A stretch of DNA of 64,000 nt from Psychrobacter sp. 4Bb. Its GTDB lineage: Bacteria > Pseudomonadota > Gammaproteobacteria > Pseudomonadales > Moraxellaceae. The notes under the pieces were generated by a model, which had not been told where the DNA came from, ran no database searches, and worked only from the letters and a program-made list of their open reading frames with translations. The translations under genes were made by a program, and so were the position numbers. Position 1 is the stretch's first letter; every line of letters starts with the position of its first letter. This document shows, piece after piece, positions 48,079-57,665 of the stretch. The stretch is from assembly GCF_002836735.1 (NCBI RefSeq), contig NZ_PJAS01000052.1, positions 169,541-233,540 of the forward strand, given 5' to 3'.

Positions 48079-48553
48079 ACTTTTAGATTGATCTCGAAAT
48101 AGTATTAACGAGCTGGCAGGAACGCCGCTGATAACGAATAGTTTTCAATAAAGGGCATATTTCACAAACATTATAATCTAGCAGTCATTACAGCATATTG
48201 ATATAGGTTTCCATATTTTATAGTTTACCCAACTGCTCAGCACTTGACTACCTTTTACGTTACGCGGAGCACTCCCCGAGAGTACAGATTTGTTAAATAT
48301 ATAACGTACTAAAACGACCTTCTCTTTAGTAGAAAGTAGAAAATTGCTTGCGCGTGTTTTGAGTATGTTTGCCTCAATGTCACAATTTATTTTCAAAAGC
48401 GATAAGGCAGCCTCTGATTAACGCTGTCACTTTCTAATCATTGATTGGTGATAGTGTCTTGGTTTGTCAATCATAGCGTTATCCCTTATGATGATTGAGC
48501 GCCACTTATTGCTTCTTTTATAGTATTTTTATTTTCTAGCCAGCGGACTATTT
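48079..48553. other. Divergent intergenic region lipoprotein / aroE
   Basis: 475 bases carrying the two promoters. A 72-codon open frame on the minus strand (48178-48396) has no family resemblance or ribosome-binding site and is not called. Confidence 0.35.
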
Positions 48554-49417
48554 ATGACCCAACACTTTATCGTTATTGGCAATCCAATCGCCCATAGTAA
48601 ATCTCCTGAGATTCATAAGCAGTTTGCTATACAAGCAGGGATTGATATTAGCTATCAGCGTCAGTACTGCCCTGATGATGCCGCCAGTTTTACGGCTGTC
48701 GTTGAGGCGTTTTTTTGCGGTGGCGGTGTGGGTGCCAATGTAACGGTTCCTTTTAAGCAAGTGGCTTATGATTGCTGTGCGAAGCGTGGTGGTTTATCAG
48801 AACATGCCAAAACGGCAGGCGCGGTCAATACGTTACTGTTGAACAAAACACTATTAAAAAGCGGCGTGCCAATCACTGAAGCACTCTATGGTGATAACAC
48901 GGATGGACAAGGTCTTATCAATCACATTATGAGTATGGACTGGCCGCTGACCGATGCTCGTGTGGCGCTAATAGGTGCAGGCGGTGCCGCTCGTGGCGTA
49001 ATATTGCCATTACTTGAAGCAGGTATTGGCTCTCTCACGATTGCCAATCGCACCGTGTCTAAGGCAGCCGATTTGGTAAATGAGCTAAGTGCGGCTAGCT
49101 CAGTGATTGATGACCAAAATATCGAGGTTTGCGCGACCAATGAACTCAGTGGCTCTTTTGATATCATCATTAATGCCACCTCTATTGGTTTATCAGGTGA
49201 TACGTTGCCGCTAGATGATACTCTAAACTGTCAGTACGCTTACGACATGATGTATGGTCGTCCGCTACCGTTTTTACAACATTTTGCCGCTCGCGGCGCA
49301 CAGACCTCTGAAGGCTACGGTATGCTTATCGGTCAAGCTGCTTTAAGTTTTGAGCGTTGGACTGGGCATACTATCGATGTAGCACAAGCGACAACAGCGC
49401 TAAATAAAAACAGTTAA
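48554..49417 (+). CDS. aroE: Shikimate dehydrogenase (NADP+)
   Basis: Reduces 3-dehydroshikimate to shikimate in aromatic amino acid and folate precursor synthesis. 287 residues. Shikimate-binding SKSPEIHKQFA and GANVTVPFK, NADP motif VALIGAGGAARGVILPLLEAG followed by ANRTVSKA, and C-terminal EGYGMLIGQAALSFERWTG. It shares the region with pabC, which uses a later product of the same pathway. Confidence 0.97.
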   Translation: MTQHFIVIGNPIAHSKSPEIHKQFAIQAGIDISYQRQYCPDDAASFTAVVEAFFCGGGVGANVTVPFKQVAYDCCAKRGGLSEHAKTAGAVNTLLLNKTLLKSGVPITEALYGDNTDGQGLINHIMSMDWPLTDARVALIGAGGAARGVILPLLEAGIGSLTIANRTVSKAADLVNELSAASSVIDDQNIEVCATNELSGSFDIIINATSIGLSGDTLPLDDTLNCQYAYDMMYGRPLPFLQHFAARGAQTSEGYGMLIGQAALSFERWTGHTIDVAQATTALNKNS

Positions 49418-49449
49418 TCAAAGAAAAGTCTTTGCAAAGCTCTACCCTA

Positions 49450-50571
49450 TTAACTAAAACGTAGTAATAGCCAATTTTCAAAACGGCGCAGCGGTACACG
49501 CAATCGCGTAGAGTGTATCGCCAGACCACCGCTCAATCCAATCACGCAGCCGAGCGCCGTATCAATCATACGCGCTTGGATAACGTCTCCAGCGACTGGT
49601 GGCACTGACATCGTACTACCATACTCGGCGATAAATATCGTCAGCGGCGTGATAAATATTACCGCCAGTCCATAATGCCGATCGACAAACGATTCAATCA
49701 AAAACATCATACATAGTATTGCTATAGCGATGCTCCATCCTGATAGTCCCCAAGACAGCATCCAGCCCGCTACGCCCATGCCAGCCAATGTACCCAATAA
49801 TCGATGCAACTGTTTGATCCACATGGTTCGTAGCTGCATACCTTGGGTGATAATAAAGCAGCTCATCGCTGCCCAGTAGGGATAAGGCAGCTCTAACAGA
49901 ACAGCAACGACCAACGCCAAACTAACGAAACTTACCACGATCAGACTATCGCTAATCATATCAGGCTGATAGTCATAGACAGGTACAGAAGCAACTGGAC
50001 GCGTCGCCAATAAGAACAAACTATAGAGTAGCGCTAGCAACATCGAGGAGCCACTACCCAATATCACAAGCCCTATCGCTGAGAGCACTTGATCAATCGG
50101 CACGGGGATAAATAGCGCAATCGCACCCGCCATCAATACAAACAATCCCGCTGGTGGTGGTTGCCGATAATAACGACCTAACATCACCACGCTAATCCCA
50201 ATCAGCATAAACACAGGCAGCCGCAACACTGGCATCAGCTGCGCGATCAGCCCCAGTGCAAAGCTGAGTATCATCGCAAACCCCCAAGCCATGACCGTCA
50301 CTAGCCGATGTGGTAGCCCGCCTGTAAATGGTAGGTTTAGAATAATCATCGAGCCTAGCGATGCTTTGATACCTGAAGATAAGTCACCAAAATAAGCCCC
50401 TACAAACACCGGAAAGCTAATCGCAATCGCCGCGATGATTGGCATATGCCATGGTCGATGGCTGCGATTGACTGTCAGTAAATGACTTAGCTCACCATCG
50501 ATTAACCCCTTAATACGAGTTAATAGTACGCTCAACCAAGAGGCTCGCTGTTGCTTTTTTGAGGTGCTCAT
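49450..50571 (-). CDS. FUSC family integral membrane protein
   Basis: 373 residues with about nine or ten hydrophobic helices in two blocks (residues about 40-190 and 205-345). Features typical of FUSC/YccS-like proteins: AYFGDLSSGIKASLGSMIILNLPFTGGLPHRL and WAAMSCFIITQGMQLRTMWIKQLHRLLGTLAGMGVAGWML, the latter holding the conserved R-x-x-G-T-x-x-G pattern. Related proteins export aromatic acids (AaeB) or fusaric acid. No periplasmic adaptor gene is adjacent. Convergent with aroE. Confidence 0.83.
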   Translation of the reverse strand: MSTSKKQQRASWLSVLLTRIKGLIDGELSHLLTVNRSHRPWHMPIIAAIAISFPVFVGAYFGDLSSGIKASLGSMIILNLPFTGGLPHRLVTVMAWGFAMILSFALGLIAQLMPVLRLPVFMLIGISVVMLGRYYRQPPPAGLFVLMAGAIALFIPVPIDQVLSAIGLVILGSGSSMLLALLYSLFLLATRPVASVPVYDYQPDMISDSLIVVSFVSLALVVAVLLELPYPYWAAMSCFIITQGMQLRTMWIKQLHRLLGTLAGMGVAGWMLSWGLSGWSIAIAILCMMFLIESFVDRHYGLAVIFITPLTIFIAEYGSTMSVPPVAGDVIQARMIDTALGCVIGLSGGLAIHSTRLRVPLRRFENWLLLRFS

Positions 50572-50956
50572 AAATGGCTTTTCCTATTTGATAAGTCCAT
50601 TTTTCTTTGAATTTAGATGAGTCTACATAGCCCTTTATAGAGTAATTTCAAGCGAAGATACAATTTACCTATACAAACTAAAAGTAATTAATTAACATAT
50701 AAATTATGAATATTAGTTATTAGTTATATATTTGTGCGCATATAAGATTTATACTCATACAAACGCCATAACAGCCAAATTTTATCAAGGATGACGTGAC
50801 GACCCTCATAACGAATGAGCTGTTCTTCATGAGTCCACCTGACGACCGACAATAGTGTCTACCTCGATTTAAAAAAAGTAAAGATCGCTTACATAAACAC
50901 TGGCTCAAATACTGCGCCATAAGCCTATGATAGCGAACCAACCAAAGAGAGCGATT
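50572..50956. other. Divergent intergenic region FUSC gene / acyl-CoA dehydrogenase
   Basis: 385 bases, A+T-rich, holding the two divergent promoters. Nothing else recognised. Confidence 0.35.
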
Positions 50957-52777
50957 ATGTTAACTTACAAAGCCCCCTTACGTGATATCAAATTTTTGAT
51001 TAATGATGTATTTGACTATCAGACGCATTATAAAAGCTTAGACAACGGCGAAAACGCTGATCCTGAAACTGTAGACATGATTCTACAAGGCATGGCTGAT
51101 TTTGCTGAAAACGTCATTGCCCCGCTCTATCAATCAGGTGGTGAAGAAGGCTGTCATTTTAAAGATGGCGTCGTGACCACGCCAAAAGGCTTCAAAGAGG
51201 CTTATGACCAGTTTGTAGAAGGCGGCTGGCAAGGTATTTCATACCCTGAAGAATTCGGTGGTATGAATCTGCCAACGTCAATCAACCTTATTAAATCTGA
51301 GATGATCGGTACTGCTAACTGGTCATGGTCGATGTATCCTGGTCTATCAACAGGTTGTATCAACACATTGCTTCAGTACGGTACTGACGAGCAAAAAGCC
51401 CTGTATTTACCTAAGTTGGTCGAAGGCTCATGGGCAGGTACCATGTGTCTGACTGAGCCACAGTGTGGTACGGATTTGGGTCAAGTTAAATCAAAAGCCA
51501 TTCCACAAGATGACGGTACCTACAAAATCAGCGGTACCAAAATCTTTATCTCAAGCGGTGAGCATGACTTAACAGATAACATCGTCCATATCGTCCTAGC
51601 ACGCCTACCAAATGCACCAGAAGGCACGCGCGGTATTTCACTATTCATCGTACCAAAATTCACCCCGAATGCTGAAGGTGAAGCTGGCGAGCGCAATGCC
51701 GTCGTTTGTGGTTCAATCGAGCACAAAATGGGCATCAGCGCATCTTCGACATGTGTATTGAACTTTGATGGCGCAGTCGGCTATCTAATCGGCGAACCGC
51801 ACAAAGGCCTAAAAGCCATGTTCACATTCATGAACACGGCTCGTATCGGTACTGGTATCCAAGGTCTGGCGCATACTGAGTTGTCTTTCCAAAATGCACT
51901 GCCATATGCCAAAGAACGCCGTTCTATGCGTACGCTATCTGGTACTAAAGATCCTGAAAAAGTAGCTGATGCTATTATCCATCATGCCGACGTACGCCGT
52001 ATGCTACTGACGCAAAAAGCCTTTGCTGAAGGCGGTCGCTCAATGATTTATCATTCAGCACGTTATGCCGACAAAATGGCACAAGGTATCGTTAATGGCG
52101 ATGACGAAGAGTTCGAAAAATGGGATGACAAATTGGGCTTCTATACGCCAATTCTAAAAGGCTTCTTAACTGAGCTAGGTATCGAAGCTGCTAAGCATGG
52201 TCAGCAAGTCTATGGTGGTCACGGCTACATCAAAGAATGGGGCATGGAGCAAATCGCTCGTGATGCTCGTATTGCAACGATGTACGAAGGGACTACTGGC
52301 GTACAAGCACTTGATCTACTAGGTCGTAAGGTTATCTTACAGTCTAAAGGTAAGATTATCCGTGACTACACGTCAAGCATCATGAAATGGTGTGGCGAGT
52401 ACGCACTCGATAAAGAAATGCGTAAATTCGTTTGGGCACTAACTAAACTGTGTGCTGAGTGGAACACCTTGACGGTACGCTTGATGCTGATGGCACGTAA
52501 AGATCGTGAAATTATCTCAGCAGCGTCAGATGACTTCTTAATGTACTCGGGCTATGTGATGATGGGTTATCATTGGGCTCGTATGGCAGCGGTCGCTTAT
52601 GAAAAGCTAGAAAATGGCGGCACAGAAGCACCAGAATTCTACAAAGCAAAAATTCAGACTGCTGAATTCTACTTTGATAAGTTGCTACCACGCACGTCTG
52701 GTCACGCAGAAGCGATGGTTGCCCCAAGCGAAAGCATGACATCAATGGAAATCGATCACTTTGCTTTCTTAGACTAA
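50957..52777 (+). CDS. Acyl-CoA dehydrogenase, long DmdC/AcdA-type
   Basis: FAD enzyme that oxidises an acyl-CoA. 606 residues from the ATG at 50957 (after AAAGAGAGCG); the in-frame start ten codons earlier is less likely. It starts MLTYKAPLRDIKFLINDVFDY, typical of the long family that includes 3-methylmercaptopropionyl-CoA dehydrogenase (DmdC). Core motifs: MCLTEPQCGTDLGQVKSKA (FAD), ISSGEHDLTDN, YGGHGYIKEWGMEQIARDARIATMYEGTTGVQALDLLGRK (catalytic Glu in YEGT). A C-terminal extra domain follows. Real substrate unknown; fatty acyl-CoA is the default assumption. Confidence 0.95.
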   Translation: MLTYKAPLRDIKFLINDVFDYQTHYKSLDNGENADPETVDMILQGMADFAENVIAPLYQSGGEEGCHFKDGVVTTPKGFKEAYDQFVEGGWQGISYPEEFGGMNLPTSINLIKSEMIGTANWSWSMYPGLSTGCINTLLQYGTDEQKALYLPKLVEGSWAGTMCLTEPQCGTDLGQVKSKAIPQDDGTYKISGTKIFISSGEHDLTDNIVHIVLARLPNAPEGTRGISLFIVPKFTPNAEGEAGERNAVVCGSIEHKMGISASSTCVLNFDGAVGYLIGEPHKGLKAMFTFMNTARIGTGIQGLAHTELSFQNALPYAKERRSMRTLSGTKDPEKVADAIIHHADVRRMLLTQKAFAEGGRSMIYHSARYADKMAQGIVNGDDEEFEKWDDKLGFYTPILKGFLTELGIEAAKHGQQVYGGHGYIKEWGMEQIARDARIATMYEGTTGVQALDLLGRKVILQSKGKIIRDYTSSIMKWCGEYALDKEMRKFVWALTKLCAEWNTLTVRLMLMARKDREIISAASDDFLMYSGYVMMGYHWARMAAVAYEKLENGGTEAPEFYKAKIQTAEFYFDKLLPRTSGHAEAMVAPSESMTSMEIDHFAFLD

Positions 52778-52796
52778 TACTGCATCGATGATCAAT

Positions 52797-52828
52797 AAAA
52801 AAGCGCCTATCATTTAGGCGCTTTTTTA
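52797..52828 (+). terminator. Acyl-CoA dehydrogenase terminator
   Basis: AAAAAAGCGCCT / AGGCGCTTTTTT stem with a seven-base loop, 20 bases after the stop. Confidence 0.9.
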
Positions 52829-52889
52829 TGCTTAACTGAAAATCTACTTATACAGAATACACAGCAATGAACAGTTTTAGGAGCAAGCT

Positions 52890-53360
52890 ATGCCAATACC
52901 CTATTACAAAGCTACCGCGTTAGCCACACGCTGTATGCAAACATTGGTAATTAGCATGGTACTAGCAAGTATGTCTGCAAATAGTGCGATTGCTAAAAAT
53001 AGCGATACCCCTATTCGTTTTTCAAAAGGTGCTATTAGTAGCGTCATCACTGGTAAATTAAATCCCAATGACAATGAACGCTGGTATCGTTTTGACGCTA
53101 CAAATGGACAGTATGCCGTGATAAATATTACCCCATTTGCGGGAACATCTGAGACTGCCAATGTCGGCGTATTACATATGCCAAATGGTACGCAAGATGG
53201 GAGCAAAGGCGGTATAGTCTATCAAAGCTGTTTACCTGCGACGGGCACATATCGGTTGCGTATCGCCCGCAATCTTATGGCTACCGAAGGCAAAATCGCG
53301 GGTTATAAAGTGGAAGTAATGGTACTACCAACGTATGCCAGTCAGCCTTTATGCAAATGA
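52890..53360 (+). CDS. Small exported protein with PPC-like domain
   Basis: 156 residues. A Sec signal peptide (LVISMVLASMSANSAIA, cleavage near AIA-KN) is followed by IRFSKGAISSVITGKLNPNDNERWYRFDATNGQYAVINITPF, with the W-Y-x-F and G-Q-x-x-x-I/V-x-I pattern of bacterial pre-peptidase C-terminal (PPC) beta-sandwich domains. It ends TGTYRLRIARN... and a pair of cysteines (residues about 111 and 155) that could form a disulfide. Stand-alone, probably periplasmic; function unknown. AGGAGCA precedes the ATG. Confidence 0.8.
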   Translation: MPIPYYKATALATRCMQTLVISMVLASMSANSAIAKNSDTPIRFSKGAISSVITGKLNPNDNERWYRFDATNGQYAVINITPFAGTSETANVGVLHMPNGTQDGSKGGIVYQSCLPATGTYRLRIARNLMATEGKIAGYKVEVMVLPTYASQPLCK

Positions 53361-53457
53361 TTGTAATCATTTAACGTTGGTAACTTTAGCCTACGAGCAG
53401 TCACCTTTTTAAGCAGTCGCTTTTTCAACCAAACAGTTTTTGAAAAGGCAGGTACTG

Positions 53458-53832
53458 TTAGCTACCAAGCATTTTCTTATGATACACCGCACTTATCTCT
53501 TCAACTTCTACACATATCTGCAATGCCGCACGCCCTGACTGCTCTGCGCCTATTTTTTCCTCGATAGTAGCAACCAACAGCTCAGCCAACTGATCACGAG
53601 TGGCCATATCGCGTCCACTCATCAGCTTTAGGTGGGCGTAAATAAATCCATTGGCCTGTTCATCGTCTTCAACACCTACTAGAAATGAGTTAATAGGTAC
53701 AATGCGTGCTTTTATATCAGTAGGCAGCTTAAACTGACCACTATCCCACAATGCTTTGTTTAGCGATTTGAGTAGTGATTCTTCGTGAGCGATACTGACG
53801 TTGGGTGTTACTTGAATGGTTAAATGTGGCAT
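53458..53832 (-). CDS. 5-carboxymethyl-2-hydroxymuconate isomerase family protein
   Basis: Tautomerase-superfamily protein, 124 residues from MPHLTIQVTPN. The mature protein would start with the catalytic Pro (Pro2). The start is decided by AAGGA seven bases before this ATG; the upstream ATG two codons earlier sits too close. Features: IKARIVPINSFLVG and IYAHLKLMSGRDMATRDQLAELLVATI, as in CHMI (HpaF). No homoprotocatechuate pathway genes are nearby, so the substrate is open. Confidence 0.87.
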   Translation of the reverse strand: MPHLTIQVTPNVSIAHEESLLKSLNKALWDSGQFKLPTDIKARIVPINSFLVGVEDDEQANGFIYAHLKLMSGRDMATRDQLAELLVATIEEKIGAEQSGRAALQICVEVEEISAVYHKKMLGS

Positions 53833-54036
53833 GAGCATGTCCTTAAATGTAGATAAAAATAATAGATAAACCGGCGTATAAGTCTACGCCTCATCGCTAT
53901 GGTCAATCTACAACAATCTTGCGCCAAAGTATTTTCAATACAAGCGAACCCAGTATAGATTACTCATAAATATGCTTAGCGAAATTGTCGACATGGCCAT
54001 TTTGTAATAGGCAGATGATAGCCACCGTATAACATT

Positions 54037-54525
54037 TTACTCATCAGTAATACCACTAAAGCAAGCATCAAGCGTCGCGGCCAACTGTGCAGGCGGCAAT
54101 TCAATCTCCAGACCGCGGCGGCCACCACTTACATAGACAGTGGCCTGATCTTGAGCTGTACTATCTATCACGGTTTTTAGTCGCTTTTTTTGACCCAGTG
54201 GACTGACGCCACCCAACACATAGCCTGTGCTACGCTCTACTTGTTTGGGGTCAGCCATCTGTACTTTTTTGCAAGATAGCAATTTGTTAGAAGATAGCGC
54301 CTTAGCCATTTTTTTAAAGTTAAGTGTCTTGTCAACTGGCAATATCGCCACAGCAAGTACACCCGTATCAGTGGTCACCACTAGAGTTTTAAACACCTGT
54401 GTCACCGCTACGCCAAGTTTTTCTGCGGCTTCTAAACCAAACGATACGGCATTGCTGTCGTGAGTATATTCGTGTACTTGGTAATCAAGGTTACGTTTTT
54501 TGGCAAGATCGATAGCTGGAGTCAT
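54037..54525 (-). CDS. ybaK: Cys-tRNA(Pro) deacylase (YbaK family)
   Basis: Hydrolyses Cys mis-attached to tRNA-Pro (trans-editing). 162 residues. YbaK/ProX-like fold motifs: YTHDSNAVSFGLEAAEKLGV, VFKTLVVTT, KKMAKALSSNKL and GYVLGGVSPLGQKKRLKTVID. The expected Lys in FKTLV is present. Alone in its transcription unit. Confidence 0.95.
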   Translation of the reverse strand: MTPAIDLAKKRNLDYQVHEYTHDSNAVSFGLEAAEKLGVAVTQVFKTLVVTTDTGVLAVAILPVDKTLNFKKMAKALSSNKLLSCKKVQMADPKQVERSTGYVLGGVSPLGQKKRLKTVIDSTAQDQATVYVSGGRRGLEIELPPAQLAATLDACFSGITDE

Positions 54526-54772
54526 AAGTTTTAGGCTTAATAAAATGAAATTGAAAAGTAGACGCTATGATTATCAATCATCGGTGATAAAAATATATTA
54601 TTACCCTAAATATATGAACTTTCAAATGTTTGAGTATTTTGTATAATTGGTCACTCACTACAGCGTAACCAAACCGTATTAATATTGGTAGTATATACAG
54701 ACACTATATATCGCTTTGGTGGCTTTTATGGCATCATAAGCGCAACATATTTGACTATTTTTGATACTGATT

Positions 54773-57565
54773 ATGATACCGAAGTTCCTAAAAAAACGGA
54801 TTTTTAAAGCACCGGTCGCGACTGAGCGTGCGTCTGAAACTGATGGCAATGCAATCGCTACGAAGCCTTATTCTAATGCACCGATCAATCAGCTGTATCG
54901 TAAGCTGTCAGGTCAGATGCTCGATATCGCCGTAAAACCTAAGTTATTAGGCGAGCTACCTGAGTTCGACAATGATGATCAGACGCTACGGTTTTATGTA
55001 CTGCAGGACTACTCTCGTTCCAACAGTATTCTGATTGACTTGCAGACGCAAGAGCACAACTTACCGCCTGCACTGGTTGGCGTAAATGATGCCGCCCATA
55101 ATATTAAAGAAAATGCGGCCATCATATTTTTGAATCACCCAAGTGCCAAAGACAGCCAATTGTCACCTCGACTTTCTCGCTTGGTGTCTGCTGTATTGCA
55201 ATATCCCGAGTTAAAGGTACGTCTAGTACCCGTATCGATTCTGTGGGGGCGTGCACCTGAAAAAGAAGATTCGCTATTTAAGCTGCTAACTGCCGACAAC
55301 TGGCAAGATCCTAGTATTACCAAGCAACTATTCAATATCGGGGTGATGGGCCGTGATACTTTTGTACAGTTTCACCCACCGCAAGACTTACGTACTATTA
55401 TCAATGATAATCTTAAAGGCGATGTGGAAGGACCTGCTACCTTTGACTCAGTTGCTACAGATGCCCTTAAAGCAGATTTAACAGCGACGGATTCAGTCGA
55501 TACAGATTCAACTGCCGCTACTACTACTGATGCCGCAGCTGACGCTGAGCAAGCACCAAGCTATGCGCTAGTCGCATCAGCCGATAGTAATCGTGAACTG
55601 GTTCGTATGTTGCAGCAGCAGTTGTCGATTTATTTAGATAAGCAGCGCGCCAGCATGCTTGGCCCTGATTTATCAGATAGACGTAACTTGGTAGACAAAC
55701 TGGTGTACTCGCCAGCGATCAAACATGCGATCGAGATGGAAGCAGCCGAAAAAGGGACCAGCGTTCGAGAAGCTCGTAGTCAGGCTAGAGGCTATGCTAA
55801 TGAGATGGTCAATGACTACTCTCATTCCATTATTAGAGGCTTTTATAAATTTTTGACATGGTTATGGACGCAGTTATATGACGGCGTAGAAGTCCATCAC
55901 TTCGAGCGAGTACGTGACCTTGCAACCGATTATGAGCTGATTTATGTGCCTTGTCATCGCAGCCATGTCGACTATCTATTACTGTCTTATGTCATCTACA
56001 AGCGCGGTCTGAGTATCCCTTATGTGGCAGCAGGTGACAACTTAGATGTTCCTGTATTAGGCCCACTATTACGCGGTGCCGTTGCTTTTTATATTCGTCG
56101 TAGCTTCCGTGGTAACGCGCTGTATACCGCTGTACTGCGCGAATATATGCATACTCTTATCACGCGCAACACTCCGATTGAATACTTTATCGAAGGTGGT
56201 CGCTCACGTTCAGGTCGCTTGCTACCGCCAAAAATGGGTATGCTAGCGATGACCGTCCATAGCCAATTACGCCAAACCAATAAGCCTGTGGTATTTATTC
56301 CAACTTATATTGGTTATGAGCGCATTATGGAAGGCGGCACTTATGTCGGTGAGCTAAAAGGTAAGCCAAAAGAGTCAGAGTCTTTGATTGGACTACTCAA
56401 AGTTGGCCGTAAAATCGAGCGTATCTTTGGTAATGTGCACTTAAGCTTCGGTACGCCATTACACCTTAGCGATTTTATGACAAAATTCGATGTGCCAGCC
56501 AATAGTTTGCCATCCGATCGTACTGACTCGCCGCTCGATGAAAAAACCAGCGCCATGGTTGATAACATCGGTGTGAAAGTCATGCAGCATATCAATAAAG
56601 CTGCGGTCGTAACCCCTGTCTCGCTGCTATCATTGGTTCTGCTATCAGCACCAAAAGCTGCATTGGATGAAAACATTTGCCGTGAGCAAATCGCTTTGTA
56701 CCAAGGTCTGGCTCAGCAGCTGGTCTACTCAGAGGATACAGTTATCACTGATATGACGCCGCAGCAAATCATTGATTATGGTATTAAGTTAAAGCTCATT
56801 GAGCGTACGCCGCATATCTTAGGTGATATTATTCAGGTTGCAGGCAAGCAAGCTGCCCTGCTCAGTTACTTCCGCAACAATATTTTGCATGTGTTTATTC
56901 TATTGTCGTTCTTGTCCGCGCTAGTCGCTCGCAACGGTCGTATCAAACGCAGTCGCCTAGACAGTATTGCTGAGCAGCTATACCCATTCTTGCAGGGTGA
57001 GCTATTTTTATACTACCCCGCACATGGCTTGGCTGAGACCCTCAACAAAAAAGTCGACAGCTTACTCTCTCATGGGCTGATTGTTGAGCTGGGTGATGAC
57101 ACGCTTAGCGTTCCTGAGTCTAATAGCAAGCATTATCAGCAGCTGCAAGTACTGGCGACACCTGTTGGACAAAGCCTTGAGCGTTATTTCATGACGCTTG
57201 CCCTACTCGCTCAGCAGGGTTCTGGTAATTTGACTGAGAACGAAGTCGTTGACCTATGTCATCTGCTTGGACAGCGCCTATCTGTACTATACGCCGATGA
57301 TATTCCAGACTTCTTTGATCGCGCCTTATTCACCAGCTTTATCAGTGCATTGACTCGCTTAGACTATCTACAAAAGGATGACGAGACAGGCATACTGACC
57401 TTTGATCATCGTATCAATGACATCGCCAGTCACGCTAAGTACGTTCTAACGCCTGATATGATGCAAATCTTACAGCAAGTGGCGAGTCTAGACGAAGAAG
57501 AGATTACCCATGCGATTATTGAGATTGGTAATAAAAAGCAGCGTAAATTCGGGCGTAAACGTTAG
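54773..57565 (+). CDS. plsB: Glycerol-3-phosphate 1-O-acyltransferase
   Basis: First acylation of glycerol-3-phosphate in phospholipid synthesis, inner membrane. 930 residues from the ATG at 54773 (a TTG four codons upstream is possible). Acyltransferase blocks: I VPCHRSHVDYLLL (H-x4-D), II and III GAVAFYIRRSF and FIEGGRSRSGRLLPPKMG, IV FIPTYIGYERIMEGG. E. coli PlsB is 807 residues; the excess includes an Ala/Thr/Asp-rich segment (about residues 225-275, ATDSVDTDSTAATTTDA...) in the N-terminal part. A strong terminator follows. Confidence 0.96.
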   Translation: MIPKFLKKRIFKAPVATERASETDGNAIATKPYSNAPINQLYRKLSGQMLDIAVKPKLLGELPEFDNDDQTLRFYVLQDYSRSNSILIDLQTQEHNLPPALVGVNDAAHNIKENAAIIFLNHPSAKDSQLSPRLSRLVSAVLQYPELKVRLVPVSILWGRAPEKEDSLFKLLTADNWQDPSITKQLFNIGVMGRDTFVQFHPPQDLRTIINDNLKGDVEGPATFDSVATDALKADLTATDSVDTDSTAATTTDAAADAEQAPSYALVASADSNRELVRMLQQQLSIYLDKQRASMLGPDLSDRRNLVDKLVYSPAIKHAIEMEAAEKGTSVREARSQARGYANEMVNDYSHSIIRGFYKFLTWLWTQLYDGVEVHHFERVRDLATDYELIYVPCHRSHVDYLLLSYVIYKRGLSIPYVAAGDNLDVPVLGPLLRGAVAFYIRRSFRGNALYTAVLREYMHTLITRNTPIEYFIEGGRSRSGRLLPPKMGMLAMTVHSQLRQTNKPVVFIPTYIGYERIMEGGTYVGELKGKPKESESLIGLLKVGRKIERIFGNVHLSFGTPLHLSDFMTKFDVPANSLPSDRTDSPLDEKTSAMVDNIGVKVMQHINKAAVVTPVSLLSLVLLSAPKAALDENICREQIALYQGLAQQLVYSEDTVITDMTPQQIIDYGIKLKLIERTPHILGDIIQVAGKQAALLSYFRNNILHVFILLSFLSALVARNGRIKRSRLDSIAEQLYPFLQGELFLYYPAHGLAETLNKKVDSLLSHGLIVELGDDTLSVPESNSKHYQQLQVLATPVGQSLERYFMTLALLAQQGSGNLTENEVVDLCHLLGQRLSVLYADDIPDFFDRALFTSFISALTRLDYLQKDDETGILTFDHRINDIASHAKYVLTPDMMQILQQVASLDEEEITHAIIEIGNKKQRKFGRKR

Positions 57566-57601
57566 TATTGGTTTAATAACTCATACTGACTAAATAGCTA
57601 T

Positions 57602-57638
57602 AAAAAAAGACCGCTAATGATTAGCGGTCTTTTTTTAT
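57602..57638. terminator. Bidirectional terminator plsB / ettA
   Basis: Perfect stem AAAAAAAGACCGCTAA / TTAGCGGTCTTTTTTT with a short loop, between two convergent genes. Confidence 0.93.
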
Positions 57639-57665
57639 TGAACTTAACTATACCAAATAGCGGTA